A DNA stretch of 33,549 nt, from assembly GCA_023663225.1 (NCBI GenBank), contig JAMPHU010000032.1, positions 1-33,549 of the forward strand, read 5' to 3'. Source of the DNA: Candidatus Gastranaerophilales bacterium. Its GTDB lineage: Bacteria > Bacillota > Clostridia > Lachnospirales > Lachnospiraceae. Below, in pieces: positions 16,732-25,004 of the stretch. Positions within the stretch are counted from its first letter, which is position 1. Every line of letters starts with the position of its first letter. Below the pieces are notes generated by a model. The model did no database searches. It was not told where the DNA came from and saw nothing but the letters and a program-made list of their open reading frames with translations. A program made the translations under genes and the position numbers.

Positions 16732-17403
16732 ATGACAAGACAGGAAATGTTGCAAAAGGTGGATCATACGCAGTTGAAGGCTTACGCTGCGTGGGCGGAT
16801 ATTGAGAAGCTCTGCGAGGAGGCGATCAAATATCACACTGCCAGCGTATGCGTGCCGCCCACGTATATCAAGAGGATCAGGGAAGCGTATGGAGACAGGC
16901 TGAAAATCTGTACGGTGGTCGGTTTTCCTTTGGGATACAGTGTGACGGCGGCCAAGCGGGCGGAGGTGGAGCAGGCTTTGGCCGACGGCTGTGACGAGAT
17001 CGATATGGTGATCAATATCAGCGATGTGAAGAATGGTCTCTACGACAAGGTGGAGGCGGAGATACGCGTCCTGAAAGAGGCATGTGGGGATCACATTCTG
17101 AAAGTGATCGTCGAGACCTGTTATCTGACGGAGGAAGAAAAAATCGCCATGTGCGGGATCGTGACGCGCGCGGGGGCGGACTATATCAAGACTTCCACCG
17201 GTTTTGGAACCGGAGGCGCCACCAGAGAGGATGTGGAGCTGTTTTTGCAGCACATCGGACAAGGCGTGAAGATCAAGGCGGCGGGCGGCGTGTCCACACC
17301 GGAGGATTTGGAAATGTTTTTGGAGCTTGGCTGTCAGAGAGTCGGCACTTCTCGGGCAGTGGAACTTTGCGGGGACGAGAGCGTCCGCAGCGAACGGGTT
17401 TAG
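16732..17403 (+). CDS. deoC: Deoxyribose-phosphate aldolase
   Basis: 223 residues. Splits 2-deoxyribose-5-phosphate into acetaldehyde and glyceraldehyde-3-phosphate in deoxynucleoside catabolism. YIKTSTGFGTGGAT carries the Schiff-base lysine K153 and KAAGG the second active-site lysine K182; EIDMVINI holds the conserved aspartate. Start at 16732 is chosen (GAGGAAG upstream) over a longer frame that overlaps thrC. The last ~14 residues (VELCGDESVRSERV) are unusual and are encoded by the first unit of a tandem repeat. Confidence 0.95.
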   Translation: MTRQEMLQKVDHTQLKAYAAWADIEKLCEEAIKYHTASVCVPPTYIKRIREAYGDRLKICTVVGFPLGYSVTAAKRAEVEQALADGCDEIDMVINISDVKNGLYDKVEAEIRVLKEACGDHILKVIVETCYLTEEEKIAMCGIVTRAGADYIKTSTGFGTGGATREDVELFLQHIGQGVKIKAAGGVSTPEDLEMFLELGCQRVGTSRAVELCGDESVRSERV

Positions 17404-17440
17404 GAACTTTGCGGGGATGAGAGCGTCCGCGGCGAACGGG
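17361..17440 (+). repeat. 42-bp tandem duplication over the deoC stop
   Basis: 38 bases at 17361-17398 recur at 17403-17440 with two differences. Each unit has a small GGACG-AGAG-CGTCC hairpin (GGATG in the second). The first unit encodes the deoC tail, the second is non-coding. Confidence 0.9.
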
Positions 17441-17514
17441 ACTAAGAATCGTGCGGGAGCGACTGACAAGGGAGCGGGGACGGTTTTTGCCGGATAGGAA
17501 ATAAGAGGTGGAGT

Positions 17515-19362
17515 ATGGAGAACCTTGTGATACAAAAACGTTTGGAAAGACTGAGAGAGGAGATGTCCGCGGCGGGGATCGATTTTTATATGATCCCTAC
17601 TGCGGATTTTCATCATTCCGAGTATGTGAGCGATTATTTTAAAGTGCGGGAGTATTTCTGCGGCTTTACCGGTTCCAACGGGACGTTGTTGGTGTGGCGG
17701 GAAGGCGCCGGACTTTGGACGGACGGAAGATATTTTATTCAGGCGCAGAGAGAACTGTCCGGCACAGGCGTGGAGCTGTTTCGGATGCAGGAGGAAGGCG
17801 TGCCCACTCTGGAAAGTTTCCTGGAGGAACATATGCGGGAAGGGCAGACGCTGGGGTTTGACGGAAGGGTGCTCAGCGCGCAGGCGGGACGGAAACTGGA
17901 GGAGCGCCTGAAAAAGAAGAAGGTGCGCTTTTGTTGTGAAAAGGATCTGGCGAAAGACCTTTGGGAGGACAGACCGCCTTTTCCCGCGGGAAAGATCGAG
18001 ATTCTGCCCGAGGAATTGGCGGGGGAGAGCGTGGCGGATAAGCTTGAGAGAACCAGACAAAAGGTGAGAGAAAAAGGCGCGGAGCGTTTCTTTTTGAGCA
18101 AGCTGGACGATATTATGTGGCTTTTTAATATCCGCGGCTGCGATGTGGCGTGCAATCCGGTGGCCATGTCTTATGGTTACGTCACAGAGGACGGCGCGGT
18201 GCTTTTTATCCGGCAAAGCGCGCTTGACCATGCGGCGGAGCGTTATTTTGCCCAAAATCACATTGCGGTCAGGGAGTACGAAGAGATCGGCGCTTATCTG
18301 CGGGATTTGCCGGCGGGCGGGCGGGTGCTCGCGGATCGGAAATACTGTAGTTATATGCTGTGGCGGATCATGGAAGAGACGCAGACTATGGTGGAAGGCG
18401 GCAATCCCACAGAAATGTTGAAAGCGGTGAAGAATCCTCGAGAGCTGGAGCATATGGAGGAGATCTATCTGCAGGACAGCGTGGCGGTCACAAAATTTAT
18501 TTTTTGGCTGAAAAATCATATTGGCAAAGAGGAGATCACCGAGAGTACGGCGGCCGAGAAGCTGGAGACGTTCCGCAGGCAGATACCGGCGTACAGGGGG
18601 CCTTCTTTTCCCACCATCTCGGGTTACAAGGCCAATGCCGCCATGATGCACTACGAGGCGTCGCCGGAAGATTGCGCTGTCTTGAAGCCGGAGGGGATGC
18701 TGTTGGTGGACTCTGGAGGACAGTATCGGGGCGGTACCACGGATGTGACCCGCACGATCGTGCTGGGGAGCGTGACGGATGAGGAGAAGCATCATTACAC
18801 GCTGGTGGCGATGGCCAATCTGAGGCTGGCGCGGGCGCATTGGCTGTACGGCTGTACCGGCAGGAATCTGGATATTTTGGCGCGTCAGCCTTTGTGGAAT
18901 ATCGCGTTGGATTACAAATGCGGCACCGGACACGGCGTGGGATATATGCTGAATGTGCATGAAGGCCCCCACAGTCTGCGCTGGCGTATGGTTCCCGGTC
19001 AGGAGGAGGCTGTGCTGGAGGAGGGAATGGATGTCACCGACGAACCCGGTGTCTATGTGGAGGGCAGTCATGGCATCCGCATTGAGAATGTGCTGGTCGT
19101 GAAAAAAGATATCAAAAACGAGTACGGACAGTTCATGCATTTTGAGCCGCTGACATGGGTGCCCTTTGATTTGGACGCTATCCTTGAGCGGGATATGCCC
19201 ACGGAGGACTTTATGTTTCTGATGCTGTACCAGAAGCAGGTGTACGAAAAGCTTGCGCCCTTCCTGAGCGAGGAGGAGCGGGAGTGGCTTAAGAAGGAGA
19301 CACGTGCGGACAGTACCGCTTTCTTGCGGATGGGAGAAAACAAGGGAGAGTTTAATTGTTAA
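17515..19362 (+). CDS. pepP: Xaa-Pro aminopeptidase (M24B)
   Basis: 615 residues, matching the long eukaryote-like aminopeptidase P class: two creatinase-like N-terminal domains and a C-terminal pita-bread catalytic domain. The five metal ligands are visible: D399 (LLVDSGG), D410 (GGTTDVTRT), H473 (GTGHGVGYM), E510 (TDEPGVY) and E524 (IRIENVL). It removes N-terminal residues preceding proline in the cytosol, normally with two Mn2+. GAGGTGGAG lies just before the ATG. Confidence 0.95.
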   Translation: MENLVIQKRLERLREEMSAAGIDFYMIPTADFHHSEYVSDYFKVREYFCGFTGSNGTLLVWREGAGLWTDGRYFIQAQRELSGTGVELFRMQEEGVPTLESFLEEHMREGQTLGFDGRVLSAQAGRKLEERLKKKKVRFCCEKDLAKDLWEDRPPFPAGKIEILPEELAGESVADKLERTRQKVREKGAERFFLSKLDDIMWLFNIRGCDVACNPVAMSYGYVTEDGAVLFIRQSALDHAAERYFAQNHIAVREYEEIGAYLRDLPAGGRVLADRKYCSYMLWRIMEETQTMVEGGNPTEMLKAVKNPRELEHMEEIYLQDSVAVTKFIFWLKNHIGKEEITESTAAEKLETFRRQIPAYRGPSFPTISGYKANAAMMHYEASPEDCAVLKPEGMLLVDSGGQYRGGTTDVTRTIVLGSVTDEEKHHYTLVAMANLRLARAHWLYGCTGRNLDILARQPLWNIALDYKCGTGHGVGYMLNVHEGPHSLRWRMVPGQEEAVLEEGMDVTDEPGVYVEGSHGIRIENVLVVKKDIKNEYGQFMHFEPLTWVPFDLDAILERDMPTEDFMFLMLYQKQVYEKLAPFLSEEEREWLKKETRADSTAFLRMGENKGEFNC

Positions 19363-19388
19363 AACCCTATGAATTTTTTTTCCTTTTA

Positions 19389-19417
19389 TTGACTTTTGAA
19401 GTCAGGTTTGAGATAAT
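19389..19417 (+). promoter_or_regulatory. pckA promoter with overlapping palindrome
   Basis: TTGACT, 17 bases, GATAAT. GACTT-TTG-AAGTC (19391-19403) overlaps the -35 and could bind a regulator. A small ACCGC/GCGGT hairpin (19431-19449) lies in the leader before AAGGAGG. Confidence 0.75.
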
Positions 19418-19478
19418 AAAAAAAATATACACCGCGGCTCTTTGGCGGTAAGAATATAATATTAAGGAGGACGTTCCA

Positions 19479-21185
19479 ATGGCAACAAAAGCGTATTATC
19501 CGATTTCTGAAATTGGCGCTGGCAAAGTCGGTTTCAGTAAGACAAGATCTATTATTGAGGGTGCTTTCTACGGCAACAACGTAGTAAAGGTGAACACCGT
19601 GAGAGAGGCATATGATCTTGCGAAGAATTCTCCCGGGACTATCGTTACGGATATGCCTGTGTACAGAGCTGAGGAGCAGGGGCTTGAGAAGGATACCAAG
19701 GTTTTACTGTTCAATGACGGCGCTGTTACCGGCCGTTATGCGGCTGCCCGCCGTATCAAAGGCGAGCCCGGCGTGGATGACACCAAGCTTGACAAGGTAG
19801 TGATGGACGCGATCTACAAGACCCGCTGGCAGACTCTCTATCATGCGGAGTGCTATATCGGCCTGGATCCCGAGTTCATGGTAAAAGCACACCTTTTGAT
19901 CCCCGAGGGAGAGGAGAATATCCTCTACAACTGGATGCTGAACTTCCAGTATATGTCCGATAAATATGTGCAGATGTACAAGGATTCCAAGCCTGTAGGC
20001 GACGGCAAGGAAGCAGATATCTACATCTTCTCCAATCCTCAGTGGGCGCCCACCGAGAGTCCTGATGTGGACTATAGCTGCCTGAGCGATCCCTTGACTC
20101 TGTGCTATTTCGACACCAACCAGAACTGTGCGGCGATCCTGGGTATGAAGTACTTCGGCGAGCACAAGAAGGGCACGCTGACCATGGCATGGGCCATCGC
20201 CAACAGAAACGGCTATGCATCCTGCCACGGCGGACAGAAGGAGTACACTTTGGCGGACGGCAGCAAGTATGTGGCTTCCGTGTACGGTCTGTCAGGCTCC
20301 GGCAAGTCCACTCTGACCCACGCTAAGCACAACGGCAAGTATGAGATCAAGGTGCTTCACGATGACGCGTTTATCATCAACACCGACACCTGCGCATCCA
20401 TTGCCCTTGAGCCTACCTATTTTGACAAGACGGCAGATTATCCTACCGGCTGCCCTGACAATAAGTTCCTGTTGACTGCTCAGAACTGCTCCGCAACATT
20501 GGACGAGGAGGGACATATCCAGTTGGTGACCGAGGACATCAGAAACGGCAACGGACGTGCTATCAAGTCCAAGCTGTGGTCTCCCAACCGTGTGGACAAG
20601 ATCGACGCTCCTGTGAACGCGATCTTCTGGATTATGAAGGATCCCACCATTCCTCCTGTAGTGAAGTTGAAGGGAGCCGCTCTTGCATCCGTGATGGGCG
20701 CTACTCTGGCTACCAAGACTTCCACCGCAGAGCGTGTGGCAGCAGGAACCGATATGAACGCGCTTCGTATCGTGCCTTATGCAAATCCTTTCAGAACCTA
20801 TCCTTTGGTCAATGACTATGAGAAGTTCAAGAAGTTGGTGGCAGAGAAGAACGTGGACTGCTACATCGTCAACACCGGCGACTTCATGGGCACCAAGGTA
20901 AAACCGGCCGATACGCTGGGGATCCTGGAGACCATCGTAGAAGGCAAGGCAAAGTTTGAGAAGTGGGGCAACTTTGAAGATATCGAGATCATGTATGATT
21001 GGGATGGCAAGACCTCCGATGCTTTCAAACCCGACTTAAGCGACAAGAGCTATACGGACGCCCTCAAGAGCGCGATGCAGAACCGTGTGGATGCCGTAAA
21101 GGGATTCGCTACCAAGAAGGAAGGCTACGACAAGCTTCCCGACGAGGCTCTTGCAGCTTTAGAGAAGATCGTTGCAGAGGTTTAA
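19479..21185 (+). CDS. pckA: Phosphoenolpyruvate carboxykinase (ATP)
   Basis: 568 residues. Interconverts oxaloacetate and PEP with ATP/ADP; in fermentative anaerobes it often works toward oxaloacetate and ATP gain. YGLSGSGKST is the P-loop (K276), LHDDAFIINTD the second metal/nucleotide site, and an upstream ...NPQW... region fits the family. Slightly longer than the usual 520-540. Ideal AAGGAGG eight bases before the ATG, own promoter and terminator, and a strongly biased codon choice suggest high expression. Confidence 0.96.
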   Translation: MATKAYYPISEIGAGKVGFSKTRSIIEGAFYGNNVVKVNTVREAYDLAKNSPGTIVTDMPVYRAEEQGLEKDTKVLLFNDGAVTGRYAAARRIKGEPGVDDTKLDKVVMDAIYKTRWQTLYHAECYIGLDPEFMVKAHLLIPEGEENILYNWMLNFQYMSDKYVQMYKDSKPVGDGKEADIYIFSNPQWAPTESPDVDYSCLSDPLTLCYFDTNQNCAAILGMKYFGEHKKGTLTMAWAIANRNGYASCHGGQKEYTLADGSKYVASVYGLSGSGKSTLTHAKHNGKYEIKVLHDDAFIINTDTCASIALEPTYFDKTADYPTGCPDNKFLLTAQNCSATLDEEGHIQLVTEDIRNGNGRAIKSKLWSPNRVDKIDAPVNAIFWIMKDPTIPPVVKLKGAALASVMGATLATKTSTAERVAAGTDMNALRIVPYANPFRTYPLVNDYEKFKKLVAEKNVDCYIVNTGDFMGTKVKPADTLGILETIVEGKAKFEKWGNFEDIEIMYDWDGKTSDAFKPDLSDKSYTDALKSAMQNRVDAVKGFATKKEGYDKLPDEALAALEKIVAEV

Positions 21186-21235
21186 GTTCTCTGTGCAATG
21201 CGCATTGTAGATCTATAAGGAATAATGATAAGTGC

Positions 21236-21266
21236 AAAACCCGAAGGAATGATTTCTTCGGGTTTT
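21236..21266 (+). terminator. pckA terminator
   Basis: AAAACCCGAAG / CTTCGGGTTTT, an 11-bp stem with a nine-base loop; the arms' A and T ends make it bidirectional. A separate 12-bp palindrome CAATGCGCATTG lies at 21196-21207. Confidence 0.9.
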
Positions 21267-21421
21267 GACATATTCCGCCGGCAGGTTCGGCAATCTACTC
21301 TCGATGGCGCTATTTCAATCATTGGGCATATAGTGGTGCAGAAATATTGGAGCCGAGAAATAGAGCATGGTTTATGATTGCGCTTTCTCGCCTGGCGGAG
21401 TTGACAGCGCCTGACTAAGGG

Positions 21422-21490
21422 GAAGTTTGCGAAATCTTTCCCGATCCTGAAATCTGGGAAGCTGACTTTAAGACAAGAAAGGGGCGTTGA
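21422..21490 (+). pseudogene. C-terminal remnant of a DUF4258-type toxin gene
   Basis: Twenty-two codons read GEVCEIFPDPEIWEADFK and then TRKGR, ending in TGA just before the YgiT-type gene. The ending PDP-x-x-WE-x-DFKTRK is characteristic of DUF4258 proteins, which commonly precede YgiT-type antitoxins. No body of the gene remains: the same frame upstream has a TAA at 21416. The 147 bases before that (from 21269) are open in the same frame with no start and may be another eroded fragment. Confidence 0.55.
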
Positions 21491-21492
21491 TT

Positions 21493-21687
21493 ATGGTATG
21501 TATGGAATGTGGTGCAAAGGCTGAAAAAGGATATACAACAAGTGTAACAGATTTAGGAAATTGTTTGTTAATCGTGAGGAAGGTTCCTTGCTATAAATGT
21601 ACAGAATGTAACGAGATAATCTATACCGGAGATGTTATCAAGAGACTAGAACAGATCATGGAACAGGAGATATTAAAAATCAGTTGA
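21493..21687 (+). CDS. YgiT-type zinc-finger antitoxin-like protein
   Basis: 64 residues, with AAAGGGG eight bases before ATG 21493 (a TTG two codons earlier is less likely). Two CxxC pairs (CMEC, CYKC-x2-C) form the zinc finger, then YTGDVIKRLEQIMEQ. In MqsA and relatives this domain binds the toxin. The helix-turn-helix half of MqsA is absent, as in most short YgiT partners of DUF4258 toxins. The toxin here is only a remnant, so this is an orphan. Confidence 0.8.
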   Translation: MVCMECGAKAEKGYTTSVTDLGNCLLIVRKVPCYKCTECNEIIYTGDVIKRLEQIMEQEILKIS

Positions 21688-21817
21688 TTTTTGTATGATA
21701 AAATGTTATGGTAAATTTAGGAAGAATGAAAAAATAATTTTACAGCTTTAAGATTATTATTGAAGAAAGATGATTCAGGATTTATCAAGAAAGAAAAATC
21801 AAGAGGAAGAAAAAGTT

Positions 21818-22399
21818 ATGTTTGGATTCGGACGAAAGAAAAAGGAAAAAGATGTTTATATACATCCTGAGTTTGGTGAGATGAAATATCGCGTTAATTG
21901 GGAGCCTCCCTTTAAACTCAAGGTGGATTTATGGGGGAAGACCTATGAGTTCCCGATAGAATTTTTTGCGGACAGTCCTGACGAGAAGATCACTCCGGCT
22001 CAAGAGGAGGCTTTTGAAAAGGTCAAACAATTTATGACTGAGCAAAGAGATCTGATGGAAAATATGGCACGCCCTGTGTATGGCGTTAAAAGCGAAATGG
22101 CATTAAGCGACAGGGTTCTTCCGGATTTGATTCAGATTAGCCGCAAGGGGGAAGCGGCGATATTGTTCAGGGATATTGAGGAAGAGAAGGATCTTGTTGG
22201 CCCGGATTATAAGGCGGAAGATTATGAAGATGAAGCTGTTTGTGATGATTACGAGGTGGGTTTTGCCATCATTGTGCATCCCCTGTTGACTGTGATTCCT
22301 GCCGAAGAATGTTGGCAGTGGTTTCACGGTTTTGAGGACATAGATTCTATCATAGATTATATCAAGAAGTACGGGGACGGGGTTTATGAGACTGATTGA
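21818..22399 (+). CDS. Unrecognised protein, possible immunity protein
   Basis: 193 residues from MFGFGRKKKEK (AGAGGAAG upstream; a longer frame from 21770 lacks a site). No signal peptide. It begins with a lysine-rich patch, then beta-rich YRVNWEPPFKLKVDLWGKTY, a helical FEKVKQFMTEQRDLMEN and an acidic C-terminal half with WQWFHGFEDIDSIIDYIKK. The layout resembles small cytosolic immunity proteins, but I cannot name a family. It overlaps the next gene by 14 bases, implying coupling. Confidence 0.7.
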   Translation: MFGFGRKKKEKDVYIHPEFGEMKYRVNWEPPFKLKVDLWGKTYEFPIEFFADSPDEKITPAQEEAFEKVKQFMTEQRDLMENMARPVYGVKSEMALSDRVLPDLIQISRKGEAAILFRDIEEEKDLVGPDYKAEDYEDEAVCDDYEVGFAIIVHPLLTVIPAEECWQWFHGFEDIDSIIDYIKKYGDGVYETD

Positions 22400-23120
22400 A
22401 ACCGGAAGAGATCATTTGCTGATTGAACACGAGGGAGAACAATACCGGCTTGGCGGTGAATTCGCAACGGGTGGTTTTTGGGCGATAAAGAGTTGGATTA
22501 GTCGGCCGGTAGGAGAACATCTCGTTGATTTGTCCGAAGAAGAAACAGAGCAGATTATTTCGCTGGTTAAAAAATATTGGAATATTGATAATATGTGTAT
22601 TAATTTTGTGGAATTTGGAGAGTATGACCTTGACTTTATTTGCAGTACCAGAAAGGTGCCGGAAAATTTTACGGTATCTCGCCCCCGGATAATCTTTGCA
22701 ATTAGTTCATTTTTGTTTATGTGTTTTGCAGCGGCTATGATATTTTATACGGTTTTTGCTGAGTTCCCGCATCCTGCTGTATATATAGTGGTTACATTGA
22801 CAGTGTTTTTCCCATGTGCCATTTTGATGTTAAGGGAAAGATTATTTAAAGTCACAGTAAATGGTCATAGGATCATGGTAAGAGGATACACAGGCGTCAA
22901 GTACAGCTTTGATCTGTCTGAAATCGAGAAACTGGAATGGAAATTAGATTATAAGGATTCGTCTAAAAGTACGTTTACGATAAAAACTGCTTCTAAAAGT
23001 ATTGTGATGAGTACTAGATATAAAGGAATAGACGATCTGAAGTTATTGTTATACGAGAATGTGGACGAAAGTAAAAGAACTTATATCAGAGTAAATGCAA
23101 TAAAAAAAGAAAAAAATTAG
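22386..23120 (+). CDS. Imm74-like domain fused to two membrane helices and a PH-like domain
   Basis: 244 residues. Residues 1-75 (MRLIETGRDHLLIEHEGEQY and GGFWAIKSWISRPVGEHLVDLSEEE) resemble immunity protein 74. Two transmembrane helices follow (about 100-125 and 130-150), then a cytosolic beta-rich domain with YSFDLSEIEKLEWKLDY, like bacterial PH domains. If the reading is right, it may be a membrane-tethered immunity protein placed to meet a toxin at entry. The ATG lies inside the previous gene, with GGGGACGGGG upstream. Confidence 0.6.
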   Translation: MRLIETGRDHLLIEHEGEQYRLGGEFATGGFWAIKSWISRPVGEHLVDLSEEETEQIISLVKKYWNIDNMCINFVEFGEYDLDFICSTRKVPENFTVSRPRIIFAISSFLFMCFAAAMIFYTVFAEFPHPAVYIVVTLTVFFPCAILMLRERLFKVTVNGHRIMVRGYTGVKYSFDLSEIEKLEWKLDYKDSSKSTFTIKTASKSIVMSTRYKGIDDLKLLLYENVDESKRTYIRVNAIKKEKN

Positions 23121-23151
23121 AGTTGCAGGGGATTGGGAGAAAAAGAAATAA

Positions 23152-23325
23152 GTGAAATTTGACGATATGAAACAGGATAAGCTCAGGTTTAAAATTTTTG
23201 CAGATTTTATTGGATTTACATGTACCTCTATTGATGAAACTGAAAAATTTAGAAATCATGCCGCCGCAGATGTGTTAAGCGCCTTGCTACTTGCATTTAC
23301 CTGGATGAAGCCAAAATGGATGTAG
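23152..23325 (+). CDS. Short hypothetical protein or gene fragment
   Basis: 57 codons from GTG 23152 or 52 from ATG 23167 (MKQDKLRFKIFADFIGF...). It ends at TAG 23323, inside the start of the next frame. No strong ribosome binding site. The next frame reads back naturally upstream (LATCIYLDEAK before its first Met), so the two may be one gene broken by a frameshift near 23275. Confidence 0.4.
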   Translation: MKFDDMKQDKLRFKIFADFIGFTCTSIDETEKFRNHAAADVLSALLLAFTWMKPKWM

Positions 23326-23573
23326 CGCATGATAGGGAATACATGATTTATTTTGTTGAGAAGAGTGTTAAATGGACAGATTTTTTGGCATCTTCCGGAA
23401 TGAAAGACTTAGAGTTGCGGGAGATGATGAGATGTGGAAAATTATGTGCTTATTTTATAGCAGATGAGGCTGAGGCAGGGTATTTATTTAAGTGTAACAG
23501 GGTTTATGAGAATAAATTAAGATGTTTTTTTGAAGATATGGCAAACGCTGGATATGAGGTTAGAGAGGGTTAG
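23316..23573 (+). CDS. Hypothetical protein, possibly the 3' part of a frameshifted gene
   Basis: 85 residues starting MDVAHDREYMIYFVEKSVKW. No ribosome binding site precedes the ATG, and plausible coding sequence runs upstream of it in frame. Mixed helical/beta soluble protein with several cysteines; no family recognised. One in-frame TAG separates it from the following gene. Confidence 0.45.
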   Translation: MDVAHDREYMIYFVEKSVKWTDFLASSGMKDLELREMMRCGKLCAYFIADEAEAGYLFKCNRVYENKLRCFFEDMANAGYEVREG

Positions 23574-23582
23574 AAGTATAAA

Positions 23583-23855
23583 ATGAGGTTGATTACTTAT
23601 ACCTGTACGGTTGCAGATTCCGAAAGTACGGCCGCTTTGTTTTGTGATCTGCTGCTTGAATTTTCAAAAGAACACACAGTATTTTTTATGGCGCATCAAT
23701 TACCAAATGAGTGTGTTACAAAAATATTTGACCCATCGATCATTTTAGAACAAGCGGAATCGCTATGTCATCCAATTCGTACTTTTTTGCACCTTGGAGA
23801 AGCGAGGCCGGATGAATTTTATAATAGTTTTAAAAAGGGATGTTCTCAATGGTGA
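23583..23855 (+). CDS. Hypothetical protein in the immunity-like array
   Basis: 90 residues: MRLITYTCTVADSES, then LLLEFSKEHTVFFMAHQ and a histidine/arginine-containing middle. AGAGGG lies ~13 bases before the start, further than usual. It shares its frame with the previous gene across one stop. No family recognised; could be intact or a fragment. Confidence 0.5.
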   Translation: MRLITYTCTVADSESTAALFCDLLLEFSKEHTVFFMAHQLPNECVTKIFDPSIILEQAESLCHPIRTFLHLGEARPDEFYNSFKKGCSQW

Positions 23856-23864
23856 TGATAAGAA

Positions 23865-24323
23865 ATGAAAAAATATCAAAGTATTGTAGACGAAAAAATG
23901 AGAAATAATTTCTCAAAGATACACGGATGTACATTGATGAATCATGTGGCCAATTCTTATGACATTGAAATGGCGATAGGTTTTGCGGCTCTCTTTTGCC
24001 CCGAAATTGTAGAAGTGGATGGCTGTATCTTTATTGCAGAATTTTATAATGGTAATATTCAAGAGCTGAAAAAGGCATATAAAACAGTGAGAGAAATTGA
24101 AATGTTTGTCAACAGTTGGTCATTGACGAGTTTGTTGAAAGATAATGATGATATTGACTATTCCATTGGTTTTATTGATGAGTTTGCCAAGGCGATTCAA
24201 TATTTTTGGCAGATGCGTCTAAATATTTTGTTTCCGGATAAAAGGGTTGTTGTAGAAATTGGAGAGGAAATCATGGGTGAAGAGGGAATGGCAGTTACCC
24301 TATATCAAAAGGACAAGAACTGA
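23865..24323 (+). CDS. Hypothetical immunity-like protein, 152 residues
   Basis: Soluble, helix-rich and acidic: IHGCTLMNHVANSYDIEMAI, ALFCPEIVEVDGCIFIAEFY and IDEFAKAIQYFWQMRLNILF. The Asn/aromatic-rich helices and size fit cytosolic immunity proteins, but no family can be named. The ribosome binding site is weak. Just before the stop, another frame continues as GQELNDAIDALFAERMR toward the next gene, which could mean a late frameshift shortened the protein. Confidence 0.6.
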   Translation: MKKYQSIVDEKMRNNFSKIHGCTLMNHVANSYDIEMAIGFAALFCPEIVEVDGCIFIAEFYNGNIQELKKAYKTVREIEMFVNSWSLTSLLKDNDDIDYSIGFIDEFAKAIQYFWQMRLNILFPDKRVVVEIGEEIMGEEGMAVTLYQKDKN

Positions 24324-24360
24324 ATGATGCTATAGACGCATTGTTTGCGGAGAGGATGAG

Positions 24361-24612
24361 ATGTTCTATTTGACAAATAGAGAGGCCAATTTAAAGTTCG
24401 GTTTTGATTTTTTAAATGATTTGCCGGATGATTTTGATATTGCAAAGAGTAAATCGGAAAAGTGGGTGCCTTTTGTCATGAATATAGCCACCCCTGAAAA
24501 GACGATTGCCATTACCGAAAAGATGAAAGCTTGTATGACGGTATATGAAAAATATTGTTGTAGAACTTGGAGAGGAAATGATTTATGGTTGAATTGCACG
24601 GTTGGGCATTGA
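24361..24612 (+). CDS. Hypothetical protein, 83 residues
   Basis: GGAGAGG upstream of the ATG. Begins MFYLTNREANLKFGFDFLND and ends in WRGNDLWLNCTVGH within the start of the Imm7 gene, a 28-base overlap. The C-terminal end looks truncated by the neighbouring gene. Probably a shortened member of the array; function unknown. Confidence 0.5.
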   Translation: MFYLTNREANLKFGFDFLNDLPDDFDIAKSKSEKWVPFVMNIATPEKTIAITEKMKACMTVYEKYCCRTWRGNDLWLNCTVGH

Positions 24613-24983
24613 TCAGAGAAAATTTTACGGTGGACAGTGAGGATGAGCATACAGAGCAAATTGTCAGCAGGCTGTCTCGGGAGATTGAAAAACTGGAGAT
24701 AGACGAAAATATGCTTCGCATTGATTATTGTAACGGTGAGGCTGTCGTAACGGGAACAAAGATTGCCAATCATTTTTCTGACGATATCAGAGAGATGATT
24801 GACTTTTTTAAACGGATCACATTAGTCGCTCCGGGATCGTATGGATTACTATATTTACACAATGATGAAGATACAAATGGGTTTGACAATGCTTTTCAAG
24901 TGTTTGTGATGGCAAAGGGGACTGTCAAGCGACAGCGGGATCCGTTTCTTTCGCCATATATCCCAACAGTTGAAGATATTTGA
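24585..24983 (+). CDS. Immunity protein 7 (Imm7) family
   Basis: 132 residues with the family signature throughout: MVELHGWALIRE at the start, FFKRITLVAPGSYGLLYLHN in the middle, then DEDTNGFDNAFQVFVMAKG and FLSPYIPTVEDI at the end. Imm7 proteins protect against contact-delivered polymorphic toxins, normally encoded just upstream. No toxin is present here, so the gene appears to be an orphan giving protection against foreign toxins. AGAGGA lies nine bases upstream. Confidence 0.85.
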   Translation: MVELHGWALIRENFTVDSEDEHTEQIVSRLSREIEKLEIDENMLRIDYCNGEAVVTGTKIANHFSDDIREMIDFFKRITLVAPGSYGLLYLHNDEDTNGFDNAFQVFVMAKGTVKRQRDPFLSPYIPTVEDI

Positions 24984-25004
24984 TGAAAAAGGTATATAAA
25001 AACC

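Noticed and set aside
15290-16738. 482-codon minus-strand frame opposite thrC
   Set aside because: Shadow of threonine synthase; no motif and no ribosome binding site.
16660-19140. 826-codon open frame on the minus strand opposite deoC and the Xaa-Pro aminopeptidase
   Set aside because: Both plus-strand genes have clear families and catalytic residues; the antisense protein is His/Arg/Leu-rich low-information sequence, typical of a shadow of biased codon use.
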